This document shows positions 56,272 through 63,915 of a DNA stretch of 64,000 bases, in pieces (the stretch's first letter is position 1; each line of letters begins with the position of its first letter). The notes beneath the pieces are model-generated. The model was not told where the DNA came from, did no database searches, and worked only from the letters and a program-made list of their open reading frames with translations. Source of the stretch: an uncultured Aquimarina sp. (GTDB taxonomy: Bacteria; Bacteroidota; Bacteroidia; Flavobacteriales; Flavobacteriaceae); NCBI GenBank assembly GCA_947496705.1, contig CANMDW010000001.1, forward strand, positions 1,008,394-1,072,393, written 5' to 3'. The translations under genes and the position numbers were made by a program.

Positions 56272-57435
56272 ATGATTGTAGGTATAATAGGATCAGGAAC
56301 AATGGGAAGCGGTATTGCACAAGTGGCCGCTACTTCTGGTTGTAAAGTAAAGGTGTTTGATACCAGGCAAGAAGCACTGGATAAAAGTAAAAATGCTTTA
56401 GAAAAAATTCTTTCCCGATTAATCGAAAAGGGAAGAATCGATCAAGTTGAAAAAGATCGTATTCAGCATAATATTTCCTATGTTGATTCTTTGAAAGATT
56501 TAAAGGATACCAATCTTACTATTGAAGCCATTATTGAAAATCTGGAGATTAAAAAGAAAGTGTTTTCAGAATTAGAAAGCTATGTCTCTGAAGATACAAT
56601 TATAGCCTCTAATACTTCTTCACTGTCTATAGCATCTATAGCTTCGTCTTTACAAAGATCCGAACGTTGCATTGGGATTCATTTCTTCAATCCAGCTCCG
56701 TTAATGAAACTGGTTGAGGTAATTCCGGCAGTACAAACTTCTGTTGATACAACCAATAAGGTAGTAAAGATTATAGAAGGTTGGAAAAAAGTTGTGGCGA
56801 TTGCAAAAGATACACCTGGTTTTATCGTAAATCGTGTTGCGCGACCTTTTTATGGGGAATCATTGCGAATTTATGAGGAAGGCATAGCGGATTTAGTGAC
56901 TATAGACTGGAGCTTAAAAACGCTTGGTGGTTTTAGAATGGGGCCTTTTGAATTGATGGATTTTATAGGAAATGATATCAATTATACTGTTACAGAAACT
57001 GTTTTCAAAGCATTTTATTACGACCCTAGATACAAACCCGCTTTTACGCAAAAGCGATTATCTGAGGCCGGTTATTTAGGAAGAAAATCAGGTAAAGGGT
57101 ATTACGAATATGGTGATAATGCAATAAAACCTACCCCAAAAGAAGATGCAGCACTAGCACAGTATATTTTTGATAGAGTATTAGTAATGCTTATTAATGA
57201 AGCTGCAGACGCACTTTTCTGGAACATTGCCTCAGCAGAAGATATTGATAATGCAATGACCAAAGGAGTAAATTATCCAAAAGGGTTATTATCCTGGGCC
57301 GATGAAAAAGGAATGGATTGGTGTGTAAATACATTAGATAAACTTTATGATGAATATCGTGAAGATCGATATCGATGCAGTCCCTTGCTTAGAAAAATGA
57401 AGAGAGAGAAAAAGAGTTTTTTCTCTTTGGTTTGA
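56272..57435 (+). CDS. paaH: 3-hydroxyadipyl-CoA dehydrogenase PaaH
   Basis: A 387-residue 3-hydroxyacyl-CoA dehydrogenase. The N-terminal NAD-binding motif is GIIGSGTMGSGIAQVAA (about 3-19); the HxxN-type catalytic region is IHFFNPAPLMKLVEVI (about 142-157), and KDTPGFIVNRVARPFYGES follows. It oxidises 3-hydroxyadipyl-CoA in the lower paa pathway. It is shorter than E. coli PaaH (475) because it lacks the repeated C-terminal domain in full. Confidence 0.93.
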   Translation: MIVGIIGSGTMGSGIAQVAATSGCKVKVFDTRQEALDKSKNALEKILSRLIEKGRIDQVEKDRIQHNISYVDSLKDLKDTNLTIEAIIENLEIKKKVFSELESYVSEDTIIASNTSSLSIASIASSLQRSERCIGIHFFNPAPLMKLVEVIPAVQTSVDTTNKVVKIIEGWKKVVAIAKDTPGFIVNRVARPFYGESLRIYEEGIADLVTIDWSLKTLGGFRMGPFELMDFIGNDINYTVTETVFKAFYYDPRYKPAFTQKRLSEAGYLGRKSGKGYYEYGDNAIKPTPKEDAALAQYIFDRVLVMLINEAADALFWNIASAEDIDNAMTKGVNYPKGLLSWADEKGMDWCVNTLDKLYDEYREDRYRCSPLLRKMKREKKSFFSLV

Positions 57436-57476
57436 GGTGTGAGTGATTAGGAATGTAGAAGATAAAATTTGAATAA

Positions 57477-57866
57477 ATGAATTCTGAATATCATTTTAAA
57501 TTTGAAGACCTCACGGTATATCAAAGAGCAATGGAGTTTGCAGAAATAGTTAATGGTATGGTGAAAAAGTTTCCTAAAGAGGAAAGGTTTGAGTTAAGTT
57601 CTCAATTTATGAGAGCAGCTGATTCAATTGCTTTAAATATAGCTGAAGGCTCTAGCGATACAGATGCCCAATTTCATAATTATTTAGGAAATGCATGGCA
57701 TAGTACTCATGAATGTGTTTCCTGTAGTTCAAAAGCAAGATTGAGAAAATACATAACTTTTGAAGAAGATGAAGAAAATAGAAGAATATTAACAGAGCTT
57801 TCTAAAATGATTACAACCTTAAGAAAAAGAATTTCCAGCAGGATAAAAAAAAAGAGAAACAAATAA
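57477..57866 (+). CDS. Second four-helix-bundle (23S IVP-like) protein in the paa operon
   Basis: A 129-residue helical protein of the same S23 family (FEDLTVYQRAMEFAEIVNGMV, FELSSQFMRAADSIALNIAEGSS, FHNYLGNAWHSTHEC). It has about the standard family length. It lies between paaH and paaI, 41 bp after paaH; its stop codon and the paaI ATG are one base apart, so it does not break operon transcription. It differs from the first family member at 53168, so they are independent arrivals or old paralogues. Confidence 0.87.
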   Translation: MNSEYHFKFEDLTVYQRAMEFAEIVNGMVKKFPKEERFELSSQFMRAADSIALNIAEGSSDTDAQFHNYLGNAWHSTHECVSCSSKARLRKYITFEEDEENRRILTELSKMITTLRKRISSRIKKKRNK

Positions 57867-57867
57867 C

Positions 57868-58293
57868 ATGAAAAACCTAACACCTATATCTTCAGACCTC
57901 ATACCTGTCAAGATGTTATCACAGGATGCCTTTAGCCAATGGCTAGGGATAGAAGTTTTGACTGTTGAAAAAGGTAGATGCAAGGTAGGTATGACTGTTA
58001 GAAAAGAAATGCTAAATAGCATGGGTAAAGCTCATGGCGGAATATCCTATAGTTTGGCTGATACCGCTTTTGGGTTTTCGGCAAATACTCATGGTAAATA
58101 TGCAGTTTCTATTGAGACTTCTATCAATCATATAGAAGCGTTAGAAGAAGGAGATTATTTGACAGCAGAGGCCGTGACCGATATTACTAAAACCAAGATA
58201 GGTTTTAATATTGTTGAGGTTAAGAGAAATAATGAAATTGTTGCCCTATTTAAAGGTGTAGTATATAGAACCAGTAAAGACTGGGAAGAGTAG
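57868..58293 (+). CDS. paaI: Hotdog-fold thioesterase PaaI
   Basis: A 141-residue hotdog thioesterase with MLNSMGKAHGGISYSLADTAFGFSAN (about 47-72, given here in part as GKAHGGISYSLADTAFG), where the Asp/Gly pair marks the PaaI active site. It hydrolyses stalled aryl-CoA intermediates and so frees CoA. It starts one base after the four-helix-bundle gene. Confidence 0.93.
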   Translation: MKNLTPISSDLIPVKMLSQDAFSQWLGIEVLTVEKGRCKVGMTVRKEMLNSMGKAHGGISYSLADTAFGFSANTHGKYAVSIETSINHIEALEEGDYLTAEAVTDITKTKIGFNIVEVKRNNEIVALFKGVVYRTSKDWEE

Positions 58294-58311
58294 TTCTCGC
58301 GAAGGCGGGAA
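58294..58311. repeat. TTCTCGC/GCGGGAA hairpin after paaI
   Basis: TTCTCGC (58294-58300) and GCGGGAA (58305-58311) pair with one mismatch around GAAG, immediately after the paaI stop. It belongs to the same hairpin family as the copies at 52811-52828 and at the ends of the GIY-YIG unit from 63524. Confidence 0.6.
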
Positions 58312-58359
58312 ACTTATCAATAGAATTTGAAAGTAAAAACTAAAATAAAATTTTAGAAT

Positions 58360-59568
58360 TTGAAAGAGGCATATATCATTGACGGAATAAGAACTCCAAT
58401 CGGAAACTATAAAGGAACCTTATCAGCAGTTCGAACTGATGATTTAGGAGCACTTGTTATTCAAAAATTGGTTGAAAAGCATCCAAATATTCCAAAAGAA
58501 GCTTATGACGATGTGATTATGGGGTGCGCGAATCAAGCAGGTGAAGATAATCGTAATGTAGCTCGTATGTGCTCACTTTTAGCAGGTTTACCTTTTACAG
58601 TTCCCGGTGAAACGGTGAATCGTTTATGTAGTTCTGGATTGTCTGCTATTATCCATGCGAATCGGGCAATTAAGGCCGGTGATGGTGACCTTTTTATTTC
58701 TGGTGGAGTCGAAAACATGACTCGTGGCCCCTATGTGATAGCAAAACCTTCTTCGGCATTTGGTAATGATTCAAAAATGTATGACTCTAGTTTCGGATGG
58801 CGTTTCGTAAATCAAAAAATGCATGAATTATATGGGACTGATGGTATGGGGAATACTGCCGAGAATCTGGTAGAAAAATATAATATTTCCCGCAAAGATC
58901 AAGATGCTTTTGCATACTGGAGCCAGATGAAGGCAACCAAAGCTCAACAATCAGGAAGGTTAGCAAAAGAAATCACAGTTGTTGAAATCCCGCAACGTAA
59001 AAAAGATCCGATTCAGTTTTCTAATGATGAATTTGTAAAACCGAGTACTACTAAAGAAATTTTAGGGAAACTGCGACCTGCTTTCAAAAAAGATGGTAGT
59101 GTAACCGCTGGGAATTCTTCAGGGTTAAATGACGGTGCAGCAGCAACTATAATTGCCTCAGAAGATGCAGTGAAAAAATATAATTTAAAACCTGTTGCTA
59201 GAATTGTAAGTTCTGCAGTAGTAGGTGTAGAACCCAGAATTATGGGTATTGGTCCGGTTCAGGCTTCTAATAAAGCATTAGAAAAAGCAGGAATCACCAT
59301 GGATGACATAGGTGTTATAGAGCTTAATGAGGCTTTTGCATCTCAGGCATTAGCGTGTATAAGAGCTTGGGGATTAGCCGACGATGACCCAAGAATAAAT
59401 CCTAACGGAGGATCTATCGCAATAGGACACCCGTTAGGGGTAACAGGAACCCGTATTGCATATTCGGCAGCTTTGGAGTTAAAAGAACAAAATAAACGCT
59501 ATGCATTGATTACAATGTGTGTAGGTGTTGGACAAGGATATGCTTGTGTGATAGAGAATGTGAGTTAA
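58360..59568 (+). CDS. paaJ: 3-oxoadipyl-CoA/3-oxo-5,6-dehydrosuberyl-CoA thiolase PaaJ
   Basis: A 402-residue thiolase. The nucleophile is in [12 protein letters not shown] (about 85-96), the His in [16 protein letters not shown] (about 350-366), and the second Cys in [11 protein letters not shown] near the C-terminus. It uses a TTG start (58360), with [19 protein letters not shown] as the conserved N-terminus, so no other start fits. It cleaves 3-oxoacyl-CoA intermediates to give acetyl-CoA and succinyl-CoA. Confidence 0.94.
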   Translation: MKEAYIIDGIRTPIGNYKGTLSAVRTDDLGALVIQKLVEKHPNIPKEAYDDVIMGCANQAGEDNRNVARMCSLLAGLPFTVPGETVNRLCSSGLSAIIHANRAIKAGDGDLFISGGVENMTRGPYVIAKPSSAFGNDSKMYDSSFGWRFVNQKMHELYGTDGMGNTAENLVEKYNISRKDQDAFAYWSQMKATKAQQSGRLAKEITVVEIPQRKKDPIQFSNDEFVKPSTTKEILGKLRPAFKKDGSVTAGNSSGLNDGAAATIIASEDAVKKYNLKPVARIVSSAVVGVEPRIMGIGPVQASNKALEKAGITMDDIGVIELNEAFASQALACIRAWGLADDDPRINPNGGSIAIGHPLGVTGTRIAYSAALELKEQNKRYALITMCVGVGQGYACVIENVS

Positions 59569-59871
59569 TGAGGTCGTTTCGCTTTGAGGAATGAGGTTTT
59601 GAATTGGTTTTAAGTGAAAAATAAAACGTCCTAAGAAAATTCAGCATAAAAAATGAAGTGAACGAAACGTAAAATTAAATTCGAAAAAAGTTAGAATGAA
59701 TAAGTTTTTCGAAATAATAATTAATAAAAATAATAAACAAGCTAGTAGTAAAGCTTCATTTAATTTAGTGAAGAGAGTGATATTTTTAGCTGAAATTTCT
59801 TAAGACTAGACTTTTTTGTTTCTTTTTTGGGCAATGCAAAAAAGAAAAAGAAGTAAAAAAATGTTAGAATA
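59569..59871. repeat. Gap between paaJ and paaZ with a TTTCTTTTTTG hairpin
   Basis: The 303 bp are AT-rich with no supported gene. A perfect 11 bp inverted repeat, TTTCTTTTTTG (59819-59829) and CAAAAAAGAAA (59837-59847), brackets GGCAATG; on the minus strand it reads as the CATTGCC-centred dispersed repeat known from Bacteroidota. The 5' part has a weak GTTTCG/CGAAAC pairing. Confidence 0.55.
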
Positions 59872-62367
59872 ATGAAAAAACTAGAAAACTACATAAACGG
59901 AAAATGGGTTGCCGGTTCAGGTGATGGAATCGTAATGCACGATGCCGTTACAGGTGAGACTATCGGTTTATCCACTACTGAAGGACTAAATATTCCAGAA
60001 GTATTACAGTACGGTAGGACTAAAGGTGGAGAAATTCTTCGAAAAATGACGTTCCAGGAGCGAGGTAATATGCTTAAAAAACTAGCATTGTTTCTTACTA
60101 AACGCAAAGAAGAGTTTTATGAACTAAGTTATCGATCTGGAGCTACTCGTGTAGATAGTTGGATAGATATCGAAGGAGGCTTCGGAAACCTTTTTGCAAA
60201 TGCATCATTAAGGAAACTCTTCCCAAACCAACCCTATCATGTAGAAGGTGACCCTATAGATCTATCGCGCGGTGGTCGTTTTATGGCACACCATATTTTA
60301 GTACCCAAAAGAGGAGTAGCGGTACATATCAATGCATTTAACTTCCCGATATGGGGAATGCTAGAGAAATGTGCAGTAAACTGGATGGCAGGAATGCCCG
60401 CAGTAGTGTTACCTGCACCTCAAACAGCATATTTAACAGAAGCAGTAGTTAGAGTGATTATAGATTCAGGAATACTTCCAGAAGGATCATTGCAGCTATT
60501 AAGCGGAATGACTAAAACGATATTAGATACTGTCGAGTCTCAAGATGTGGTAACCTTTACCGGTTCTGCGCATACAGGAAGAATACTTAAAGCACATCCA
60601 AGGTTAATAGAAGAATCAGTTCCATTCACTATGGAAGCAGATTCATTAAATGCATCAGTATTAGGAAAAGATGCAGTGCCGGGAACGCCAGAATTTGATC
60701 TGTTTATTAAAGAGGTTCGAAAAGAAATGACTGTAAAATCAGGTCAGAAATGTACAGCTATTCGTAGAATTATAGTGCCATCAACTTTAATTGAAGATGT
60801 GCAGATTGCTTTGGGTCAACAGTTAGATAAAGTAACTATTGGAGATCCAAGATTAAAAGAAGTTCGAATGGGAGCTTTGGCCAGCAAACAACAGGTAGAA
60901 AGTTTTAAGAATAATGTGTCTGAAATTGCTAAAACTGCTCAAATAGTATATGGTGATTTAGATAAAATCGAAACCATTGGTGCAGATGCTAAAAAAGGTG
61001 CCTTTGTACCTCCAATTTTATTAAGAGAAGATCATCCTTTCAAGAACACAGGCGTTCATGAGATTGAAGCCTTTGGCCCGGTATCTACTATTATGCCTTA
61101 TGATACTTTAGAAGATGCCATTACATTATCTCAAATGGGGAAAGGGTCTTTGGTATCTTCTATTTTTACCTATGATGATAAAATAGCCAAAGAATATATT
61201 GTTGGAGCCGCTTCACATCATGGTCGTATTTTAGTCGGAAATCGTGAAAATGCTAAACAAAGTACAGGTCATGGTTCACCATTACCAATGTTAACTCATG
61301 GAGGTCCAGGAAGAGCAGGTGGCGGAGAAGAAATGGGAGGAATGCGCGGTATCAAACATTATATGCAACGATGTGCAATTCAAGGGACACCAACTACGCT
61401 AACAGAAATAACAGGTATTTATCAGGCAAATTCAGCATATAAAGAATCAGAAAAGCATCCATTTGCATACCATTGGGAAGATATAGAGCCTGGTATGTCT
61501 ATCAAAACACATAAACGTACAGTTACCGATACCGATATTATCAATTTTGCAAATCTAACCTGGGATCATTTCTATGCACATACAGATATTACCTCACTAG
61601 ATGGAAGTATTTTTGAAAAACGTACTGCTCACGGTTATTTTATTCTGGCTGCAGCAGCGGGGTTATTTGTGTACCCAAATAAAGGACCAGTAGCGGCTAA
61701 TTATGGATTAGAAGAATGTAGATTTCTGAGACCTATTTATCATAACGATACTGTATATGTTAGGTTAACCTGTAAACAAAAAATAGATCGCGATCATAGA
61801 GGGAAAGAGCTTCCTAGCGGAATTGTAAAATGGTTTGTTGAGGTTTTTGATCAGGAAAATGAATTGACTGCAATTGCTACGATCTTAACAATGGTGCAAA
61901 AAAAATCACCTTTTGTACAAATCGATAGCTCAAATTTAAAAGAATATTTAGCCCAGTTAAAAGAAGATGCGAAGCCTAAATGGGGAACGATGACTCCGCA
62001 ACATATGGTAGAACATCTAGAGAAAACGATTAGGATTGGGGCAGGGCAGATTCAGAACTTTGATATAGCTACTCCAGAGAAATATTTAGAGAGAGTACAA
62101 GAGATGATTTATAATCATAAGCAAATGCCAAAAGGTGTTTATCATCCAATGATGAAAGAAGGAGCATTAGAAGAACTAATTCATGAAGATTTGGTAACCG
62201 CCAAAACTAAATTATTAGAAGCTTATGAAGAATTTGAAGCTTATTTTAAAGAAAATCCAGATGCAATAACAAAAAATGCAGTATTTGGAGAAATGAATAA
62301 GTTTGAGTGGGATTTATTAAATGTTAAACATTTAAATCACCATTTTGAGCAATTCGGGATACTCTAA
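59872..62367 (+). CDS. paaZ: PaaZ bifunctional oxepin-CoA hydrolase/aldehyde dehydrogenase with C-terminal DinB-like extension
   Basis: The 831-residue protein has an aldehyde dehydrogenase domain (about 1-500; catalytic Glu in MEADSLNASVLG, Cys in SGQKCTAIRR) that oxidises the semialdehyde, and a MaoC hydratase domain (about 520-680; NLTWDHFYAHTDITS, TAHGYFILAAAAGLFVYP) that opens oxepin-CoA. E. coli PaaZ ends near here (681). The extra ~150 residues resemble the DUF1569/DinB superfamily (KPKWGTMTPQHMVEHLEKT; end FGEMNKFEWDLLNVKHLNHHFEQFGIL in part). The start MKKLENYINGKWV is conserved. The role of the extension is unknown. Confidence 0.95.
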   Translation: MKKLENYINGKWVAGSGDGIVMHDAVTGETIGLSTTEGLNIPEVLQYGRTKGGEILRKMTFQERGNMLKKLALFLTKRKEEFYELSYRSGATRVDSWIDIEGGFGNLFANASLRKLFPNQPYHVEGDPIDLSRGGRFMAHHILVPKRGVAVHINAFNFPIWGMLEKCAVNWMAGMPAVVLPAPQTAYLTEAVVRVIIDSGILPEGSLQLLSGMTKTILDTVESQDVVTFTGSAHTGRILKAHPRLIEESVPFTMEADSLNASVLGKDAVPGTPEFDLFIKEVRKEMTVKSGQKCTAIRRIIVPSTLIEDVQIALGQQLDKVTIGDPRLKEVRMGALASKQQVESFKNNVSEIAKTAQIVYGDLDKIETIGADAKKGAFVPPILLREDHPFKNTGVHEIEAFGPVSTIMPYDTLEDAITLSQMGKGSLVSSIFTYDDKIAKEYIVGAASHHGRILVGNRENAKQSTGHGSPLPMLTHGGPGRAGGGEEMGGMRGIKHYMQRCAIQGTPTTLTEITGIYQANSAYKESEKHPFAYHWEDIEPGMSIKTHKRTVTDTDIINFANLTWDHFYAHTDITSLDGSIFEKRTAHGYFILAAAAGLFVYPNKGPVAANYGLEECRFLRPIYHNDTVYVRLTCKQKIDRDHRGKELPSGIVKWFVEVFDQENELTAIATILTMVQKKSPFVQIDSSNLKEYLAQLKEDAKPKWGTMTPQHMVEHLEKTIRIGAGQIQNFDIATPEKYLERVQEMIYNHKQMPKGVYHPMMKEGALEELIHEDLVTAKTKLLEAYEEFEAYFKENPDAITKNAVFGEMNKFEWDLLNVKHLNHHFEQFGIL

Positions 62368-62371
62368 TAAC

Positions 62372-62399
62372 GTCAATGCGCGCTTGTTGCGCATTCGGT
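62372..62399 (+). repeat. Left 28 bp inverted repeat of the first GIY-YIG element
   Basis: A 28 bp sequence beginning GTCAATGCGCGCTTG and ending GCGCATTCGGT; it is perfectly inverted at 62731-62758. It also folds on itself (AATGCGC/GCGCATT around 7 nt). It begins 4 bp after the paaZ stop. Confidence 0.85.
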
Positions 62400-62414
62400 C
62401 GAAATTAAAAAGGA

Positions 62415-62725
62415 ATGTCTAAAAATTATTATACATATATTCTTACACACCAAAGAAATCATATTTTCTATGTAGGAGTGACAAATAATATAGAAAGACG
62501 GATGAGTGAGCATAAGTTAGCAACTTTTGGAACACACGTTGGACGTTACAACATTAAGAAGTTAGTGTATTTTGAAGAGCATTCAGATATTAGAGTTGCG
62601 ATTAGAAGAGAAAAGACCATTAAAAAATGGAAAAACAATGGAAGATTAACCAAGTAAATGAGTTAAATCCAGAATGGATAGATTTAAGTATAGATTGGGA
62701 TTTTACAAAATATAATAAAGAATAG
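62415..62725 (+). pseudogene. GIY-YIG nuclease, frameshifted, between 28 bp inverted repeats
   Basis: From ATG 62415 the frame gives an 80-residue protein with the GIY-YIG core (YYTYILTHQ, FYVGVTNNIERRMSEHK, KLVYFEEH, RREKTIKKWK) that stops at 62657. The other frame continues as QWKINQVNELNPEWIDLSI-DWDFTKYNKE to a stop at 62723-62725, like the tail of the second GIY-YIG ORF, so one base was lost in the A-run at 62631-62635. It may be inactive, or the short product may remain active since the core motifs survive. Confidence 0.85.
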
Positions 62726-62730
62726 CCTAA

Positions 62731-62758
62731 ACCGAATGCGCAACAAGCGCGCATTGAC
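62731..62758 (-). repeat. Right 28 bp inverted repeat of the first GIY-YIG element
   Basis: The exact reverse complement of 62372-62399, starting ACCGAATGCGCAAC and ending GCGCATTGAC. It begins 5 bp after the restored stop of the GIY-YIG frame and ends 11 bp before the next gene. Confidence 0.85.
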
Positions 62759-62769
62759 ATAATAATAAG

Positions 62770-63522
62770 ATGAGTGACCCATACGTAAATATAAATATAG
62801 AAAACGGAATAGGAACTATAGAATTTTTCCATCCTGCACATAATTCATTACCAGGAGATATTCTGGCAAAATTAGTGCACACTATTACCGATGCTGGAGA
62901 GAATGATGAAGTCAAGGTAATTTTACTGAAAAGCGGACGAGATAGAACCTTTTGTGCAGGAGCAAGTTTCAAAGAACTGATCAATATTAATGATGCAGAA
63001 ACAGGACAAATCTTTTTCTCTGGTTTTGCCAATGTGATTAATGCGATGCGCAAATGCCCAAAGTTTGTAATTGGTCGTATACAAGGAAAGACTGTTGGTG
63101 GCGGAGTAGGATTAGCAGCTGCAACAGATTATTGTATGGCTACAAAATATGCATCGATCAAACTGAGTGAACTTAATGTCGGTATCGGGCCATTTGTAGT
63201 AGGACCTGCCATAGAACGTAAAATAGGACTATCTGCAATGACACAGATTGCTATCGATGCAAATTCATTTTACGATGCAGAATGGGCTAGAGATAAAGGG
63301 TTATTTACCAAGGTTTTTGAAGATATTGAAACTTTGGATGCCGAAGTGAAGGCTTTTGCAGAGCATTTGTGTACGTATAATCCTGAAGCGATGAAGGATA
63401 TGAAAAAAGTATTTTGGGAAGGAACAGAACATTGGGATACACTACTGGCAGATAGAGCAGTAATTAGTGGAAGATTAGCACTAAGTGAATTTACAAAAGA
63501 AACATTGAAGCGATTTAAGTAA
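62770..63522 (+). CDS. paaF: Enoyl-CoA hydratase, probable PaaF
   Basis: A 250-residue crotonase-fold protein with the oxyanion loop SGRDRTFCAGASFKELI (about 56-72) and GKTVGGGVGLAAATDYCMA (about 104-122). It is the second hydratase/isomerase of the cluster. By pathway logic it should hydrate 2,3-dehydroadipyl-CoA to 3-hydroxyadipyl-CoA, the step before PaaH, but sequence alone does not separate PaaF from other crotonases. It is separated from paaZ by the first GIY-YIG element. Confidence 0.82.
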   Translation: MSDPYVNINIENGIGTIEFFHPAHNSLPGDILAKLVHTITDAGENDEVKVILLKSGRDRTFCAGASFKELININDAETGQIFFSGFANVINAMRKCPKFVIGRIQGKTVGGGVGLAAATDYCMATKYASIKLSELNVGIGPFVVGPAIERKIGLSAMTQIAIDANSFYDAEWARDKGLFTKVFEDIETLDAEVKAFAEHLCTYNPEAMKDMKKVFWEGTEHWDTLLADRAVISGRLALSEFTKETLKRFK

Positions 63523-63523
63523 A

Positions 63524-63545
63524 ATTCCTGTGTAGGCAGGAATCT
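63524..63545 (+). repeat. Left hairpin repeat of the second GIY-YIG element
   Basis: ATTCCTGTGTAGGCAGGAAT plus CT; ATTCCTG and CAGGAAT pair around 6 nt. It is 21/22 identical to the inverted copy at 63878-63899 and perfectly repeated from 63916. It begins just after the paaF stop. Confidence 0.85.
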
Positions 63546-63559
63546 CTGATGAAACAGAA

Positions 63560-63901
63560 ATGAAACATTGGTACATCTACATAATGGCAAACAAATCAAA
63601 TAAAGTTGTTTATATAGGTTGTACTGATGATTTGGAAGCAAGAATATTAGAACATAAAAATAAAATATACAAGAATTCATTTACTGCAAAATACAATTGT
63701 AATAAGCTTGTATATTTTGAAGAGCACGAAAATGGAATGGAAGCTTCGAGAAGAGAAAAACAGATGAAAAAATGGAAGAGGGAATGGAAAGACAATTTAA
63801 TAATCGATATGAATCCAGATTGGATGGATATTTCTTTAAATTGGTCAAATAATGTTAATTCAATATATAAAATTAAAAGATTCCTGCCTACGCAGGAATA
63901 A
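63560..63901 (+). CDS. GIY-YIG nuclease domain protein, intact
   Basis: The 113-residue protein is a single GIY-YIG domain: HWYIYIMANKSNKVVYIGCTD (the YIY and YIG strands), LEARILEHK (conserved Arg), KLVYFEEHENGMEASRREK with the likely catalytic Glu, and MKKWKREWKDNLI. It resembles the UvrC N-terminal/Slx1-type solo proteins. Its last seven residues (RFLPTQE) are encoded by the right inverted repeat itself. It is a homologue of the frameshifted ORF at 62415. Confidence 0.9.
   Translation: MKHWYIYIMANKSNKVVYIGCTDDLEARILEHKNKIYKNSFTAKYNCNKLVYFEEHENGMEASRREKQMKKWKREWKDNLIIDMNPDWMDISLNWSNNVNSIYKIKRFLPTQE
63878..63899 (-). repeat. Right hairpin repeat of the second GIY-YIG element
   Basis: AGATTCCTGCCTACGCAGGA plus AT, inverted relative to 63524-63545 with one mismatch. 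It overlaps the 3' end of the GIY-YIG coding sequence. Confidence 0.85.
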
Positions 63902-63915
63902 GTTATGATCTATCT

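Noticed and set aside
62372..62758. Ordinary insertion sequence
   Set aside because: No DDE or HUH transposase is present and no clear target-site duplication was found; only a GIY-YIG domain lies between the repeats.
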